From positions 682,001-746,000 of the forward strand of contig CAVWSF010000003.1 in assembly GCA_963757605.1 (NCBI GenBank): a DNA stretch of 64,000 nt, given 5' to 3'. Origin of the DNA: JAICJC01 sp963757605. GTDB taxonomy: Bacteria; Actinomycetota; Thermoleophilia; Gaiellales; JAICJC01. Shown here in pieces: positions 46,483 to 54,652 of the stretch (its first letter is position 1; each line of letters starts with the position of its first letter). Under the pieces are notes generated by a model. It ran no database searches and had not been told where the DNA came from. It saw nothing but the letters and a program-made list of their open reading frames with translations. The translations under genes were made by a program, and so were the position numbers.

Positions 46483-47189
46483 GGGTGGCGCTCGTGACCG
46501 GAGCTGCGACGGGCATCGGCGCCGCCACCGCCGACCTGCTCGAGGAGCGCGGCTACGCCGTGGCCCGAAACCACCTGCCCGGGCAGCGCGTCCCGGGCTA
46601 CTCGGCCGAAGCCGACGTCTCCGACCCGGCCGCCGTGGGGCGGATGGTGCAGAACGTGACCCGCGATCTGGGGCCGGTGGACGTCCTCGTCGCCAACGCC
46701 GCCTACATGGTGATGGGCGAGATCGGCGAGGTCGGCGCGAGCGAGTTCTGGCGCGTGGTCGACACGAACCTGACCGGCACGTTCTCGTGCATCCGGGCCT
46801 GCGGGGCGGCGATGGCCGAGCGCGGGTTCGGGCGGATCGTGAGCGTGGCCTCGGAGTGGGGCGTCACCGGCTGGCCGCGCGCGACCGCGTACTCGGCGTC
46901 GAAGGCCGGCATCGTCTCGCTGACCAAGGCCGTGGCGCGCGAGCTGGGCCCGCGCGGCGTGACGGTAAACGCCGTCGCCCCCGGGATCGTCGACACCCCG
47001 CAGCTGCAGGTCGACGCCGACGACGTCGGCCTGCCGCTCGCCGAGTTGCTCGAGCGCTACGGGGGCGAGGTGCCGCTGGGCCGGGTCGGCCGGCCGGCGG
47101 AGATCGCCGAGGTGATCGCCCACCTGGTGAGCGACGCCGCGGGAACGATCACGGGCCAGATCGTCTCGGTGAACGGAGGAACGCTGTGA
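46479..47189 (+). CDS. Short-chain dehydrogenase/reductase (island, second)
   Basis: This 236-residue SDR has VTGAATGIGAATADLL, NAAY, VSVASEWGVTG and YSASK, so the full catalytic set is present. It is about as long as its neighbour but clearly divergent from it, suggesting consecutive steps or different stereo-specificity rather than redundancy. GTG 46479 overlaps the preceding TGA (GTGA). Its own stop overlaps the start of the ureohydrolase gene. Confidence 0.87.
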   Translation: MRVALVTGAATGIGAATADLLEERGYAVARNHLPGQRVPGYSAEADVSDPAAVGRMVQNVTRDLGPVDVLVANAAYMVMGEIGEVGASEFWRVVDTNLTGTFSCIRACGAAMAERGFGRIVSVASEWGVTGWPRATAYSASKAGIVSLTKAVARELGPRGVTVNAVAPGIVDTPQLQVDADDVGLPLAELLERYGGEVPLGRVGRPAEIAEVIAHLVSDAAGTITGQIVSVNGGTL

Positions 47190-48148
47190 CAGCTCGCTAC
47201 CAACCGGCGGATGCCTTCCGCAGCCCGCGCTTCTCGGGGATCCGCACCTTCATGCGGCTGCCGTACGTGACCGACATGGAGGGCGTCGACTTCGCCGTCG
47301 TCGGCCTCCCGTTCGACACGGCGACGAGCTTCCGCACGGGCGCCCGCTTCGGCCCGGAGGCGATCCGGGCCGCGTCGGCGCTCCTTCGCCCCTACAACGC
47401 CGAGCAGGACGTCGACATCTTCGCCCACCTCTCGGGCGTCGACGGCGGCGACCTCCAGCTCGCCCCGGGCGACACGGTGGCCACCTACGCGCTGGCCGAG
47501 GAGGGGCTCGGCAAGTTGATCGACGCCGGGGTCTTCCCGGTCGTCCTGGGCGGCGACCACGCCATCACCCTGGCGGAGCTGCGCGCCCACGCCGCCCGCC
47601 ACGGCCCGCTGGCGCTCGTCCACCTCGACGCCCACGGCGACACCTGGCACGAGTACTTCGGCCAGCGCTTCTACCACGGCACGACCTTCCGCCGGGCGGC
47701 CGAGGAGGGCGTGATCGACCCGTCGGCGTCGGTGCAGGCCGGGATGCGCGGCTCGCTCTACGCCCCGTCCGACATCGGCGACGCGCGCGACATGGGGTTC
47801 ACCGTCCTCTCGACCATCGAGCTGCTCGACCTGGGCCCGGCGGCCTACGGCGAGCTCGTCCGCGAGCGGGTGGGCAACCGTCCGGCGTTCCTCACCTTCG
47901 ACGTCGACTTCTGCGACCCGGCCTACACCCCGGGCACCGGCACGCCCGAGGTGGGCGGCCCGACGTCCGGCCAGGCGCAGGCGTTCGTCCGCGCGCTCAC
48001 GGGGATCAACCTGGTGGGGTGCGACGTGGTCGAGGTGTCGCCCTCCTACGACTCGCCCGGCCAGCCGACCGCGCTCCTCGCTGCCAACATCGCCTGGGAG
48101 ATCATCTCGCTCCACGCGCTCGCCCGCGCGCGGGAGGGCGGATCGTGA
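47186..48148 (+). CDS. Agmatinase/arginase family ureohydrolase (first)
   Basis: The 320-residue Mn-dependent ureohydrolase cleaves guanidino groups to urea in its family. All metal ligands are visible: LGGDHAIT, LDAHGDTW and FDVDFCDPAYTPGTG. YHGTTFRRAAEEG matches the agmatinase/guanidinobutyrase loop. Substrate choice among agmatine, guanidinobutyrate, guanidinopropionate or guanidine cannot be made from sequence. GGAGG lies 7 nt before GTG 47186, which overlaps the SDR stop; it also overlaps the phosphoesterase gene by 4 bp. Confidence 0.88.
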   Translation: MTARYQPADAFRSPRFSGIRTFMRLPYVTDMEGVDFAVVGLPFDTATSFRTGARFGPEAIRAASALLRPYNAEQDVDIFAHLSGVDGGDLQLAPGDTVATYALAEEGLGKLIDAGVFPVVLGGDHAITLAELRAHAARHGPLALVHLDAHGDTWHEYFGQRFYHGTTFRRAAEEGVIDPSASVQAGMRGSLYAPSDIGDARDMGFTVLSTIELLDLGPAAYGELVRERVGNRPAFLTFDVDFCDPAYTPGTGTPEVGGPTSGQAQAFVRALTGINLVGCDVVEVSPSYDSPGQPTALLAANIAWEIISLHALARAREGGS

Positions 48149-49083
48149 AGCTCTACTACGCCGGCGACGTGCACGGCTCGGAGAAGTGCTGGCGCAAGTT
48201 CCTGAACGCCGCCAAGTTCTACGAGGCCGACACGCTCATCATGGGCGGCGATATCACCGGCAAGATGATGGTGCCGATCGTCGAGACGGCGGACGGCCGG
48301 CACGAGGCCCGCGTCCTTGGGAAGCACGAGATCGTCTCGTCCGACGAGCTCGAGGACATGGAGAAGCGGATCCGGTTCAACGGCTTCTACCCGTACCGCT
48401 GCGACCGGGCCGAGTACGACCGCATGAACGCCGACACCGAGTACCGCGAGGAGACGTTCACCCGCCTCATGACCGACGAGGTGCGGCGCTGGATCGCCCT
48501 CGCCGAGGAGCGGCTCGCCGGCACCGGGATCCGCTGCTTCGTCATGCCCGGAAACGACGACGAGTTCGCGATCGACGAGGCGCTCGAGTCGACCACTGTC
48601 GTCAACCCCGACAACAAGGTGGTGAGGGTCGGAGACGAGGCCCAGATGCTCTCGTGCTCCTGGACGAACCCGACTCCGTGGGACAGCCCCCGTGAGGAGC
48701 CCGAGGAGGCGCTCCTGGAGCGGCTCCACGGCCTCGCCGACCAGCTCGACCCGGACATCCCGACCATCTTCAACCTGCACTGCCCGCCGCACGGCACGAT
48801 GCTCGACCGCGCACCGCAGCTCACCGCCGACCTCAAGGTCGTGCTCGACGGCGGCGAACCGCGCATCGTCTCGGTCGGCTCGATGGCGGTGCGCACCCTG
48901 ATCGAGGAGGTGCAGCCCGTGCTGTCGCTCCACGGGCACATCCACGAGTCCAAGGCCATCGCGAAGATCGGAAAGACGACCTGCGTCAACCCCGGAAGCG
49001 CCTACTCGGAGGGCGTGATCGACGGGGCCGTCATCGACCTGCGCAAGGACCGGGTGCGGTCCTGCCAGCTCGTCACAGGATAA
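48145..49083 (+). CDS. Calcineurin-like metallophosphoesterase of the island
   Basis: The 312-residue cytoplasmic protein has the metallophosphoesterase motifs YYAGDVHGS, IMGGDITGK, MPGNDDE, LHCPPHG and LHGHIHES, making a complete dinuclear site. Unlike the enzyme at 11035 it has no signal peptide. An intracellular phosphatase or phosphodiesterase coupled to transport and ureohydrolase genes is unusual; it may act on a phosphorylated intermediate or nucleotide signal. GTG 48145 overlaps the ureohydrolase stop. AAAGGAGG follows for the next gene. Confidence 0.83.
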   Translation: MKLYYAGDVHGSEKCWRKFLNAAKFYEADTLIMGGDITGKMMVPIVETADGRHEARVLGKHEIVSSDELEDMEKRIRFNGFYPYRCDRAEYDRMNADTEYREETFTRLMTDEVRRWIALAEERLAGTGIRCFVMPGNDDEFAIDEALESTTVVNPDNKVVRVGDEAQMLSCSWTNPTPWDSPREEPEEALLERLHGLADQLDPDIPTIFNLHCPPHGTMLDRAPQLTADLKVVLDGGEPRIVSVGSMAVRTLIEEVQPVLSLHGHIHESKAIAKIGKTTCVNPGSAYSEGVIDGAVIDLRKDRVRSCQLVTG

Positions 49084-49097
49084 AGGAGGAAGCACCC

Positions 49098-50714
49098 ATG
49101 GCCACCGAAGCCACTGGAGCCCCGGAGGTCTTCGCCAGGAAGGCGACGGGGCTGCGGCGCGAGGCATCCGCCAAAGACGTCTTCATCTACAACACGAACA
49201 ACCAGAACGTCGGCATCGGGGTGGCGTTCATGGTGCTCCTCATCCCCGCGCTCTACGCCGGCGGCAGCATGGTCACCGCGACGATCCTGGCGGGGCTGCT
49301 CTCGCTGCCCATGGCCGGCGTGTACGCCTACTTCGCCGCGGCGATGCCGCGATCGGGCGGCGACTACATCTACATCAGCCGCACGCTGCACCCGTTCCTC
49401 GGCTTCCTATCGTCGTGGAACTGGATGATCTGGCTGGTCACGTACACCGGCATCCCCGCCGCCTACCTGGCGCAGTACGGCCTGTCCGGCCTCTGTCGCG
49501 AGGCCGGCTATGTGTTCGACAGCCCGACGCTGGTCGGGTACGGCGACAACTTCACCCGCAAGTGGTGGATCTTCGTGGCCGGCTCGCTCCTCCTCACCTT
49601 CTTCGCGATCATCTTCGCGCTCGGGACGCGGATCTACTTCCGCATCCAGAACGTGACGTTCGTCGTGGCGATGGTGGGCGTGGTGACCGGCCTCATCATC
49701 CTCGCCATCCACAACCAGACCGACACCGCGAGCGGATTCAACTCGTACGTCTCCGGCGTGGGCGGCGTCGAGAACGCGACCGCGAGCCTCGCCAAGTACT
49801 CGAACAACCTCCAGCAGTCGAGCTTCGACCTGAAGCAGACCATGTACGCGATGGTGTGGCCGCTCTTCATCACCCTCTACGCCATCACGTCGAGCTTCAT
49901 CGGTGGCGAGGTGCGAAACGCGAAGCGGTCGCAGTTCATCGCAATGCCCGGCTCGATCGTCTACGTGACCTTGCTCATGCTGTTGCTCGTACTCGGCCTG
50001 AACAGCGCCGCCGGAACGACGTTCCTCGGTCAGCTTGGCTACCCGCTGCCGCAGGACGTTCCCAGCGTGCTCGGCATCGGCAACCTGCCGACGTACAACG
50101 AGGTCATCGCGACGATGGTGCGGAACCAGGGCTGGGCCGTGCTCGTCCTCGGCGTGTCGTTTCTGTTCTGGACGTACGTGTGGCTGCCCATCAACTTCCT
50201 CGCAGCGACACGCGCGATCCTGGCGTGGGCCTTCGACGGGCTGTTCCCGCGGAAGCTGTCCGAGGTGCACGACCGCTACCACACCCCGATCTACGCCATC
50301 GCGTTCGTCTGGGTGCTGTCGGAGATCTGCCTCTACCTCTACGTGGATCAGATCTTCAACACCCTGAATGGGATCTTCGCGTGGATCCTGTCGTTCGTCC
50401 TCTGCTCGATCGCCGCGACCGTGTTCCCGTATCGGCGGCGCGACCTGTGGCAGGCGTCGCCGTGGAACGGGTCGACGCTCGGGATCCCGAACATCACACT
50501 CCTGGGCGGCCTCTCGACTCTGTGCCTCGTGTTCTGCGAGTACTGGTTCTGGTACGACCCGGTCCAGGGATTCGACCTCTGGGGCACGACGCTCCGGTGG
50601 GTCATGGCACTGATCATCCCGAGCGCGATCGTCGTCTACGGGATCGCGTGGTTCACCAGCAAGCAGCGCGGCGTCTCGGTGGACAAGGTGTTCGCCGAGA
50701 TCCCGCCGGAATGA
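49098..50714 (+). CDS. APC superfamily permease (second copy)
   Basis: This 538-residue permease is paralogous to that at 44235, sharing ATGLRREAS-type N-terminus, AMPRSGGDYIYISRTLHP, the RIYFRIQNVTF segment and a matching C-terminal VSVDKVFAEIPPE (VDIDRRFKEIPVE in the first). About 12 hydrophobic helices are present. A perfect AAAGGAGG lies 8 nt before ATG 49098, so it is translated independently. Two related permeases in one operon suggest two related substrates. Confidence 0.9.
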   Translation: MATEATGAPEVFARKATGLRREASAKDVFIYNTNNQNVGIGVAFMVLLIPALYAGGSMVTATILAGLLSLPMAGVYAYFAAAMPRSGGDYIYISRTLHPFLGFLSSWNWMIWLVTYTGIPAAYLAQYGLSGLCREAGYVFDSPTLVGYGDNFTRKWWIFVAGSLLLTFFAIIFALGTRIYFRIQNVTFVVAMVGVVTGLIILAIHNQTDTASGFNSYVSGVGGVENATASLAKYSNNLQQSSFDLKQTMYAMVWPLFITLYAITSSFIGGEVRNAKRSQFIAMPGSIVYVTLLMLLLVLGLNSAAGTTFLGQLGYPLPQDVPSVLGIGNLPTYNEVIATMVRNQGWAVLVLGVSFLFWTYVWLPINFLAATRAILAWAFDGLFPRKLSEVHDRYHTPIYAIAFVWVLSEICLYLYVDQIFNTLNGIFAWILSFVLCSIAATVFPYRRRDLWQASPWNGSTLGIPNITLLGGLSTLCLVFCEYWFWYDPVQGFDLWGTTLRWVMALIIPSAIVVYGIAWFTSKQRGVSVDKVFAEIPPE

Positions 50715-50727
50715 GAGAGGGGACACG

Positions 50728-51705
50728 ATGAGCTCCGTCGCTTCGCAGCAGACCCGCCAGGGCTGGCACTCCGTCCTCGTGGGCGGGATCGCCACGTTCC
50801 TCGGCGCTCCGCAGGTGGAGGCCGACGCCGACGCGTTGCGGGCGGCGGGCGTGAAGGCGGCCTTCCTCGGGATGCCGTTCGACTCGACCACGATCGCCCG
50901 TCCGGGGGCCCAGCTCGGCCCCCGGGCGGTGCGGGACTGGTCGAGCCACCTGCTCTCCTACCACGGCGAGTACGACCTCGACCTCTTCGAGGCGCTCGGC
51001 GTTGCCGACATGGGCGACGTCGCGGTCGTGCCCGCCAACGCGCCCAAGACCGTCGACCTCGTGGCCGACGCGATGGGCGAGGCCATCAAGGCCGGGGCGA
51101 TCCCGGTCCTGTGTGGTGGCGAGCACATCACCACGATCGGCGGCTCGATGGCGGTCGACCGGCACGCCCCGGACGGCACCTACGGCCTGATCCTGGTCGA
51201 CACCCACCTCGACACGGCGCCGGACGTCGGCGGCGAGACGATCAACCACTGCTGCCCGATCACGCGAGCGATGGAGCTCGACGCATTCGACCCGGCCAAG
51301 TGCGTCATCATCGGGCCGCACGGGGCGATGAACCCCAAGAGCGAGTACGCCTACGTGCGCGACGCGGGGGTCACCGTGTACCACGTGTCCGACGTGGACA
51401 AGCGCGGCGCCCGTGCGATCGCCGAGGAGGCGGTCGGGATCGCGTCGGACGGCACCGACGGCATCTACTTCAGCTTCGACGTCGACAGCCTCGACAGCTC
51501 GGTCTGCACCGGCACGTGCGTGCCGACCATGGGCGGGCTGACAGCGCGTGAGGCGCTGACGATGGTGTCGGTGATCGGGCGTGCGGACATCGTTGCGATG
51601 GATGTCTGCGAGGTCGCGCCGGCGTACGACAACGGCGAGTCGGCGATGGCGGCCTGCCAGGTGATCGCCGACACGCTGGCGGCGTACGCCGACGCGCACC
51701 GCTAG
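50728..51705 (+). CDS. Agmatinase/arginase family ureohydrolase (second, divergent)
   Basis: The 325-residue protein is a ureohydrolase with variant motifs: CGGEHITT (GGDH is usual), VDTHLDT (DAHxD usual, but Asp, His and Asp ligands remain) and FDVDSLDSSVCTGTC. The substrate loop reads INHCCPITRAM instead of the agmatinase-type HGTxFRRA. The metal centre therefore looks intact but the substrate probably differs from that of the first ureohydrolase. GGGG precedes ATG 50728. Transcription ends at a palindrome at 51714. Confidence 0.85.
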   Translation: MSSVASQQTRQGWHSVLVGGIATFLGAPQVEADADALRAAGVKAAFLGMPFDSTTIARPGAQLGPRAVRDWSSHLLSYHGEYDLDLFEALGVADMGDVAVVPANAPKTVDLVADAMGEAIKAGAIPVLCGGEHITTIGGSMAVDRHAPDGTYGLILVDTHLDTAPDVGGETINHCCPITRAMELDAFDPAKCVIIGPHGAMNPKSEYAYVRDAGVTVYHVSDVDKRGARAIAEEAVGIASDGTDGIYFSFDVDSLDSSVCTGTCVPTMGGLTAREALTMVSVIGRADIVAMDVCEVAPAYDNGESAMAACQVIADTLAAYADAHR

Positions 51706-51713
51706 CGGAAAAT

Positions 51714-51748
51714 CGGTGCCAGGCACGGAAATTTCGTGCCTGGCACCG
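51714..51748. repeat. GGTGCCAGGCAC-type inverted repeat between convergent genes
   Basis: CGGTGCCAGGCACG and CGTGCCTGGCACCG pair perfectly over 14 bp around GAAATTT. The repeat lies between the ureohydrolase stop and the DUF1989 stop, so it can serve as a bidirectional terminator. It differs in sequence from the GGGGTC-type palindromes. From general knowledge, similar GGTGCCxGGCACC palindromes are dispersed in many bacterial genomes. Confidence 0.85.
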
Positions 51749-52339
51749 TTATTCCAGCTCGAGGTCGATCGGGCCGGGGCTGCCGGCGTTGATGCTCACG
51801 AGATCCTGCGGACAGGCCGAGACGGCGAGCACGATGTCGCGCTCGGCGCGCAGGGTGACGGAGTCGCCCGGCTTCGTCGGTGCGGGCTCCCAGCCGATCT
51901 CCCAGTCGTCGAGCACCGGGATGTTCATGAAGACGTTGATTGGCTGCGGGATCTCGATGCCCTCGTAGCCCAGCGCGGCCATCGCCTTCTGGAGGTTCTC
52001 CTGGCATGAGGCGTGCCAGCCCTCGACGCCGAGCCCGGCGTACCGGCTCGGGTCGCAGGCGGCGCACAGCATGTCGTGGATGCCGTCGGTGGTGTCGGCC
52101 TCGAGCGTCAGGATCGGGCGGCGCCGGTTGGTGACGAACTGCTCCCCGACGCGCGGGAAGAGCCGGTTCACGTAGACGCGCGTGTGCTCGGCCGAGTGGT
52201 ACTCCGAGAGGTCGTCGGCGCAAAACGCGAAGACGTCGGCCACCTGGCCGCCCTCGGGGTCGATGACGCGGACGCGGTCGCCGGCGGACATGCGCACGGC
52301 GTGGCCCTCGCGGGCGGGGATGCGGATCGTCTCAGGCAT
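51749..52339 (-). CDS. DUF1989 (urea carboxylase-associated) protein
   Basis: This 196-residue protein belongs to the DUF1989 family (PF09347), often encoded with urea or guanidine carboxylases; some members are reported as carboxyguanidine deiminase subunits. Visible family features are GHAVRMSAGDRVRVIDPEGGQVADVF, seen here as its parts AREGHAVRMSAGD and IDPEGGQVADVFAF, SAEHTRVYVNRLFP, HDMLCAACDPSRY and QPINVFMNIPV. Its presence beside ureohydrolases strengthens the guanidino/urea theme of the island. TAGACT lies 6 nt before ATG 52339 (leaderless). The partner carboxylase is not in the window. Confidence 0.85.
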   Translation of the reverse strand: MPETIRIPAREGHAVRMSAGDRVRVIDPEGGQVADVFAFCADDLSEYHSAEHTRVYVNRLFPRVGEQFVTNRRRPILTLEADTTDGIHDMLCAACDPSRYAGLGVEGWHASCQENLQKAMAALGYEGIEIPQPINVFMNIPVLDDWEIGWEPAPTKPGDSVTLRAERDIVLAVSACPQDLVSINAGSPGPIDLELE

Positions 52340-52345
52340 GCGGCC

Positions 52346-52355
52346 AGTCTACGAT
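52346..52355. promoter_or_regulatory. Overlapping divergent -10 elements (DUF1989 / VOC genes)
   Basis: TAGACT on the minus strand (52351-52346) and TACGAT on the plus strand (52350-52355) share two base pairs. Each lies 6 nt from its start codon, so both mRNAs should be leaderless and mutually exclusive at the moment of initiation. Confidence 0.6.
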
Positions 52356-52361
52356 GCGCGC

Positions 52362-52781
52362 GTGGAGCAGCGCGTCAGCCTCGTGACGCTGGGAGTCTCG
52401 GATCTCGCTCGCGCGCGGGCGTTCTACGAGGGGCTCGGGTGGACGACCGGCGCGGCGCCCGCCGACGACGTCGCGTTCTTCCAGGCGGGCGGGATGGTCG
52501 TCGCGCTGTGGAGCCGCGAGCAGCTCGCCGAGGACTCGATGGTGGCCGACGGCGGCGGCTGGGGCGGCGTGACGCTGGCCTACAACACCCGCTCGCCCGC
52601 CGAGGTCGACACGGTCCTCGGGGAGGCGCGGGCCGCGGGCGGCACGGTGCTCCGCGCGGGCGCCGAGACGTTCTGGGGCGGCTACTCCGGCGTCTTCGCC
52701 GACCCCGACGGCCATCCGTGGGAGGTCGCCCACAACCCGCACTGGACGATCGCCGAGGACGGCTCGGTCAGCCTGAGCTAG
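52362..52781 (+). CDS. VOC/glyoxalase-like protein
   Basis: The 139-residue protein is a vicinal-oxygen-chelate family member: SLVTLGVSDLARARAFYEGLGW opens it (seen as LGVSDLARARAFYEGLGW) and GVFADPDGHPWEVAHNP ends it. It resembles the 'glyoxalase-like' subgroup lacking some metal ligands, so catalysis is uncertain. GTG 52362 lies 6 nt after TACGAT. Its stop overlaps the stop of a possible 34-residue gene on the other strand. Confidence 0.82.
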   Translation: MEQRVSLVTLGVSDLARARAFYEGLGWTTGAAPADDVAFFQAGGMVVALWSREQLAEDSMVADGGGWGGVTLAYNTRSPAEVDTVLGEARAAGGTVLRAGAETFWGGYSGVFADPDGHPWEVAHNPHWTIAEDGSVSLS

Positions 52782-52882
52782 CGGCGCGGCGGGCCCGGCG
52801 AGATCAGCCGGAGGAGGAACCGCAGCCAGCCGCGCAGCCCCTTCGGCGACTCGCCCCACGGTGTGATGCCGCTTGGCCCCAT
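52778..52882 (-). CDS. Possible 34-residue small protein
   Basis: An ATG at 52882 opens a 34-codon frame with a Gly/Pro-containing start (MGPSGITPWGESPKG) and an amphipathic or membrane-seeking helix (WLRFLLRLISPG). The frame ends sharing bases with the VOC stop, which would be natural for a real convergent gene. The ribosome site is weak (GTGGGG). It is supported only by composition and fit. Confidence 0.35.
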   Translation of the reverse strand: MGPSGITPWGESPKGLRGWLRFLLRLISPGPPRR

Positions 52883-52897
52883 CCCCACAAGGCTACC

Positions 52898-52930
52898 GTG
52901 AAAAATCGGGGTCTGACCCCAAATTTTCAC
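52898..52930. repeat. 33-bp inverted repeat, GGGGTCTGACCCC family with GTGAAAA arms
   Basis: GTGAAAAATCGGGGTC and GACCCCAAATTTTCAC flank a single T, with three mismatched central arm positions at most. The arms match those of the copy at 39856. About 160 bp downstream the fragment TTTTCACGCA (53094-53103) repeats the sequence just at the end of this copy (52924-52933), as if a second half-copy remains. Nothing else recognisable lies in 52931-53132 apart from a CTTTCG/CGAAAG hairpin near 52965-52985. Confidence 0.9.
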
Positions 52931-53147
52931 GCATCGGCTTAAAGGATTCGCCGTCCCGGCTGGCCTTTCGTCCCCCGGGCGAAAGAGCGTTCGAGTCGCC
53001 TCTACAGCTCCTCCGCCCGGCTTCGACCTACTCGGCTGCCCTGGACGGCGCAGTGGTCAAGCTACGGCACGCGTCCAGCGCTTGCAACCCGGTTTTTCAC
53101 GCACGTTGCGACCTTCCGCGGGACGCGGCCGGTAGAGTGGCCGCCGC

Positions 53148-53975
53148 ATGCGCGTCTTCATCGTGACCGACATGGAGGGCGTCGCCGGCATCTCGAACTG
53201 GCAGCAGGTCGACGGCGGCGAGTCCCTCTACGAGGAGGGACGCAAGCTCTACACCGAGGAGATCAACGCGGCGGTGCGCGGCGCCCGCGAGGCCGGCGCG
53301 ACCGAGATCGTCGTCATGGACTGCCACGGCGCCGGCAAGGGCTGGTCGTTCAACTCGCTCATCCCCGAGGACCTCGACGAGGGCTGCGAGTTCGTCGTGC
53401 AGAAGGAGTGGACCGAGTACACGGGCTTCCTCGAGGACGGCTGCGACGCGGCCCTCTTCGTCGGCATGCACGCGATGGCCGGGACGAGCGACGGCTTCAT
53501 GAGCCACACCGTCTCGGGGACGCACTGGCGCAGCGTCCGCTTCAACGGCACGGAGGTCGGCGAGACCGGGATCAACGCCGCGCTGTGCGGCACCTGGGGC
53601 TGTCCGGTGGTCCTCGTGACCGGCGACCAGGCCGCGTGCCGCGAGGGCCGCGCGCTCCTCGGCGCAGGGCTCACGACGGTGCAGGTGAAGACCGCGATCG
53701 GCCGGTTCAGCGGGCGCCACAAGGTGCCCGCGGTCGCGCGCCGCATGATCGAGGACGGCGCCCGCACGGCGCTGGCCGACCTGAAGGCCGTGCCGCCGTA
53801 CGACCCGGGCAAGCCATGCGAGATCGTCGTCGAGCTGGCGACGCCCGACCACGCCGAGCAGTTCCGCCACCATCCCGTCGTCGAGATCCGCGACGGGCGC
53901 ACGATCGTCTCACGCGCGGACGACTGGTGGACGGCCTGGCGGCAGTTCTACTTCAGCTTCCAGTGGCCCGCGTAG
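53148..53975 (+). CDS. dppA: M55 family D-aminopeptidase (DppA-like)
   Basis: This 275-residue metallopeptidase has the M55 zinc ligands and motifs TDMEGVAGI (Asp8, Glu10), MDCHGAGKG (His60) and VGMHAMAG (His about 105). Family members hydrolyse D-amino-acid dipeptides, typically from peptidoglycan, and feed the D-amino acids to catabolism. It is cytoplasmic with full family length. TAGAGT (53133-53138) lies 9 nt before ATG 53148. It adjoins the nitrogen-compound island and may extend it to D-Ala-D-Ala-type peptides. Confidence 0.9.
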   Translation: MRVFIVTDMEGVAGISNWQQVDGGESLYEEGRKLYTEEINAAVRGAREAGATEIVVMDCHGAGKGWSFNSLIPEDLDEGCEFVVQKEWTEYTGFLEDGCDAALFVGMHAMAGTSDGFMSHTVSGTHWRSVRFNGTEVGETGINAALCGTWGCPVVLVTGDQAACREGRALLGAGLTTVQVKTAIGRFSGRHKVPAVARRMIEDGARTALADLKAVPPYDPGKPCEIVVELATPDHAEQFRHHPVVEIRDGRTIVSRADDWWTAWRQFYFSFQWPA

Positions 53976-53978
53976 CGC

Positions 53979-54647
53979 TCAGATCGAGCGCGGCCGGACG
54001 AGGCGCAGGTCATAGGCCAGCACGACCGCCTGCACGCGGTCGCGCAGCTGCAGCTTCCTGAGCACCGCCGAGACGTGCGTCTTCACGGTGGCCTCGGTCA
54101 CGTCGAGCCGCTTTGCGATCTCGGCGTTGGACAGGCCGAGCGCGATCAGCCTGAAGACGTCGAGCCCGCGCTCGGTCAGGTCGCCGAGGTCGACCGCCGG
54201 GGGCGCATTCTCGGGCAGCGTGTCCGCCAGCCGGTCGAGCAGCCTGCGCGTCACGGTGGGCGCGAGCAGTGCCTCGCCGCCGCGACGACGTGGACCGCCT
54301 CGATGAGATCGACCGGGCGCACGTCCTTGAGCAGAAACCCGCTCGCGCCGGCTCGCAACGCGGCGAAGACGTAGTCGTCCTCGTCGTACGTCGTGAGCAC
54401 GACGACGCGGGCCTCGCTCGGTGACGCGACGATCCGGCGGATGCCCTCGATCCCGTCCACTCGCGGCATGCGCACATCCATCAGCACGACGTCCGGCTCC
54501 AGCGAGCGCACGAGCTCGGTCGCGTCGAGCAGGCCGGAAACCGGCTGCTGCGGAGCTCCAACCCGTCCGCGAGCTGCAGGGCGGACGCGAGGTGCGCCGC
54601 GATCCTCGCCGCTGCCGGACGTCTGACCCACGACGATGCATAGGATC
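53979..54647 (-). pseudogene. Decayed LuxR/NarL-type response regulator
   Basis: A two-component response regulator is spread over more than one frame. The intact C-terminal LuxR helix-turn-helix (LTERGLDVFRLIALGLSNAEIA; TEATVKTHVSAVLRKL) is read from 53979 to about 54280. The receiver core (phospho-acceptor VVLMDVRMP, VVLTTYDED, GFLLKDVRP) continues in a different frame, a one-base loss near 54275-54283. Further upstream the readable start ILCIVVGQTS lacks the expected acidic pair and shifts frame again near LASALQLADGLEL. No sensor kinase is adjacent. Sequencing error could explain one shift but not all. Confidence 0.72.
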
Positions 54648-54652
54648 CGCCG

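Noticed and set aside
52965..53060. tRNA-like or riboswitch structure suggested by GCGTTCGAGTCGC
   Set aside because: No acceptor or anticodon stems can be built around it.
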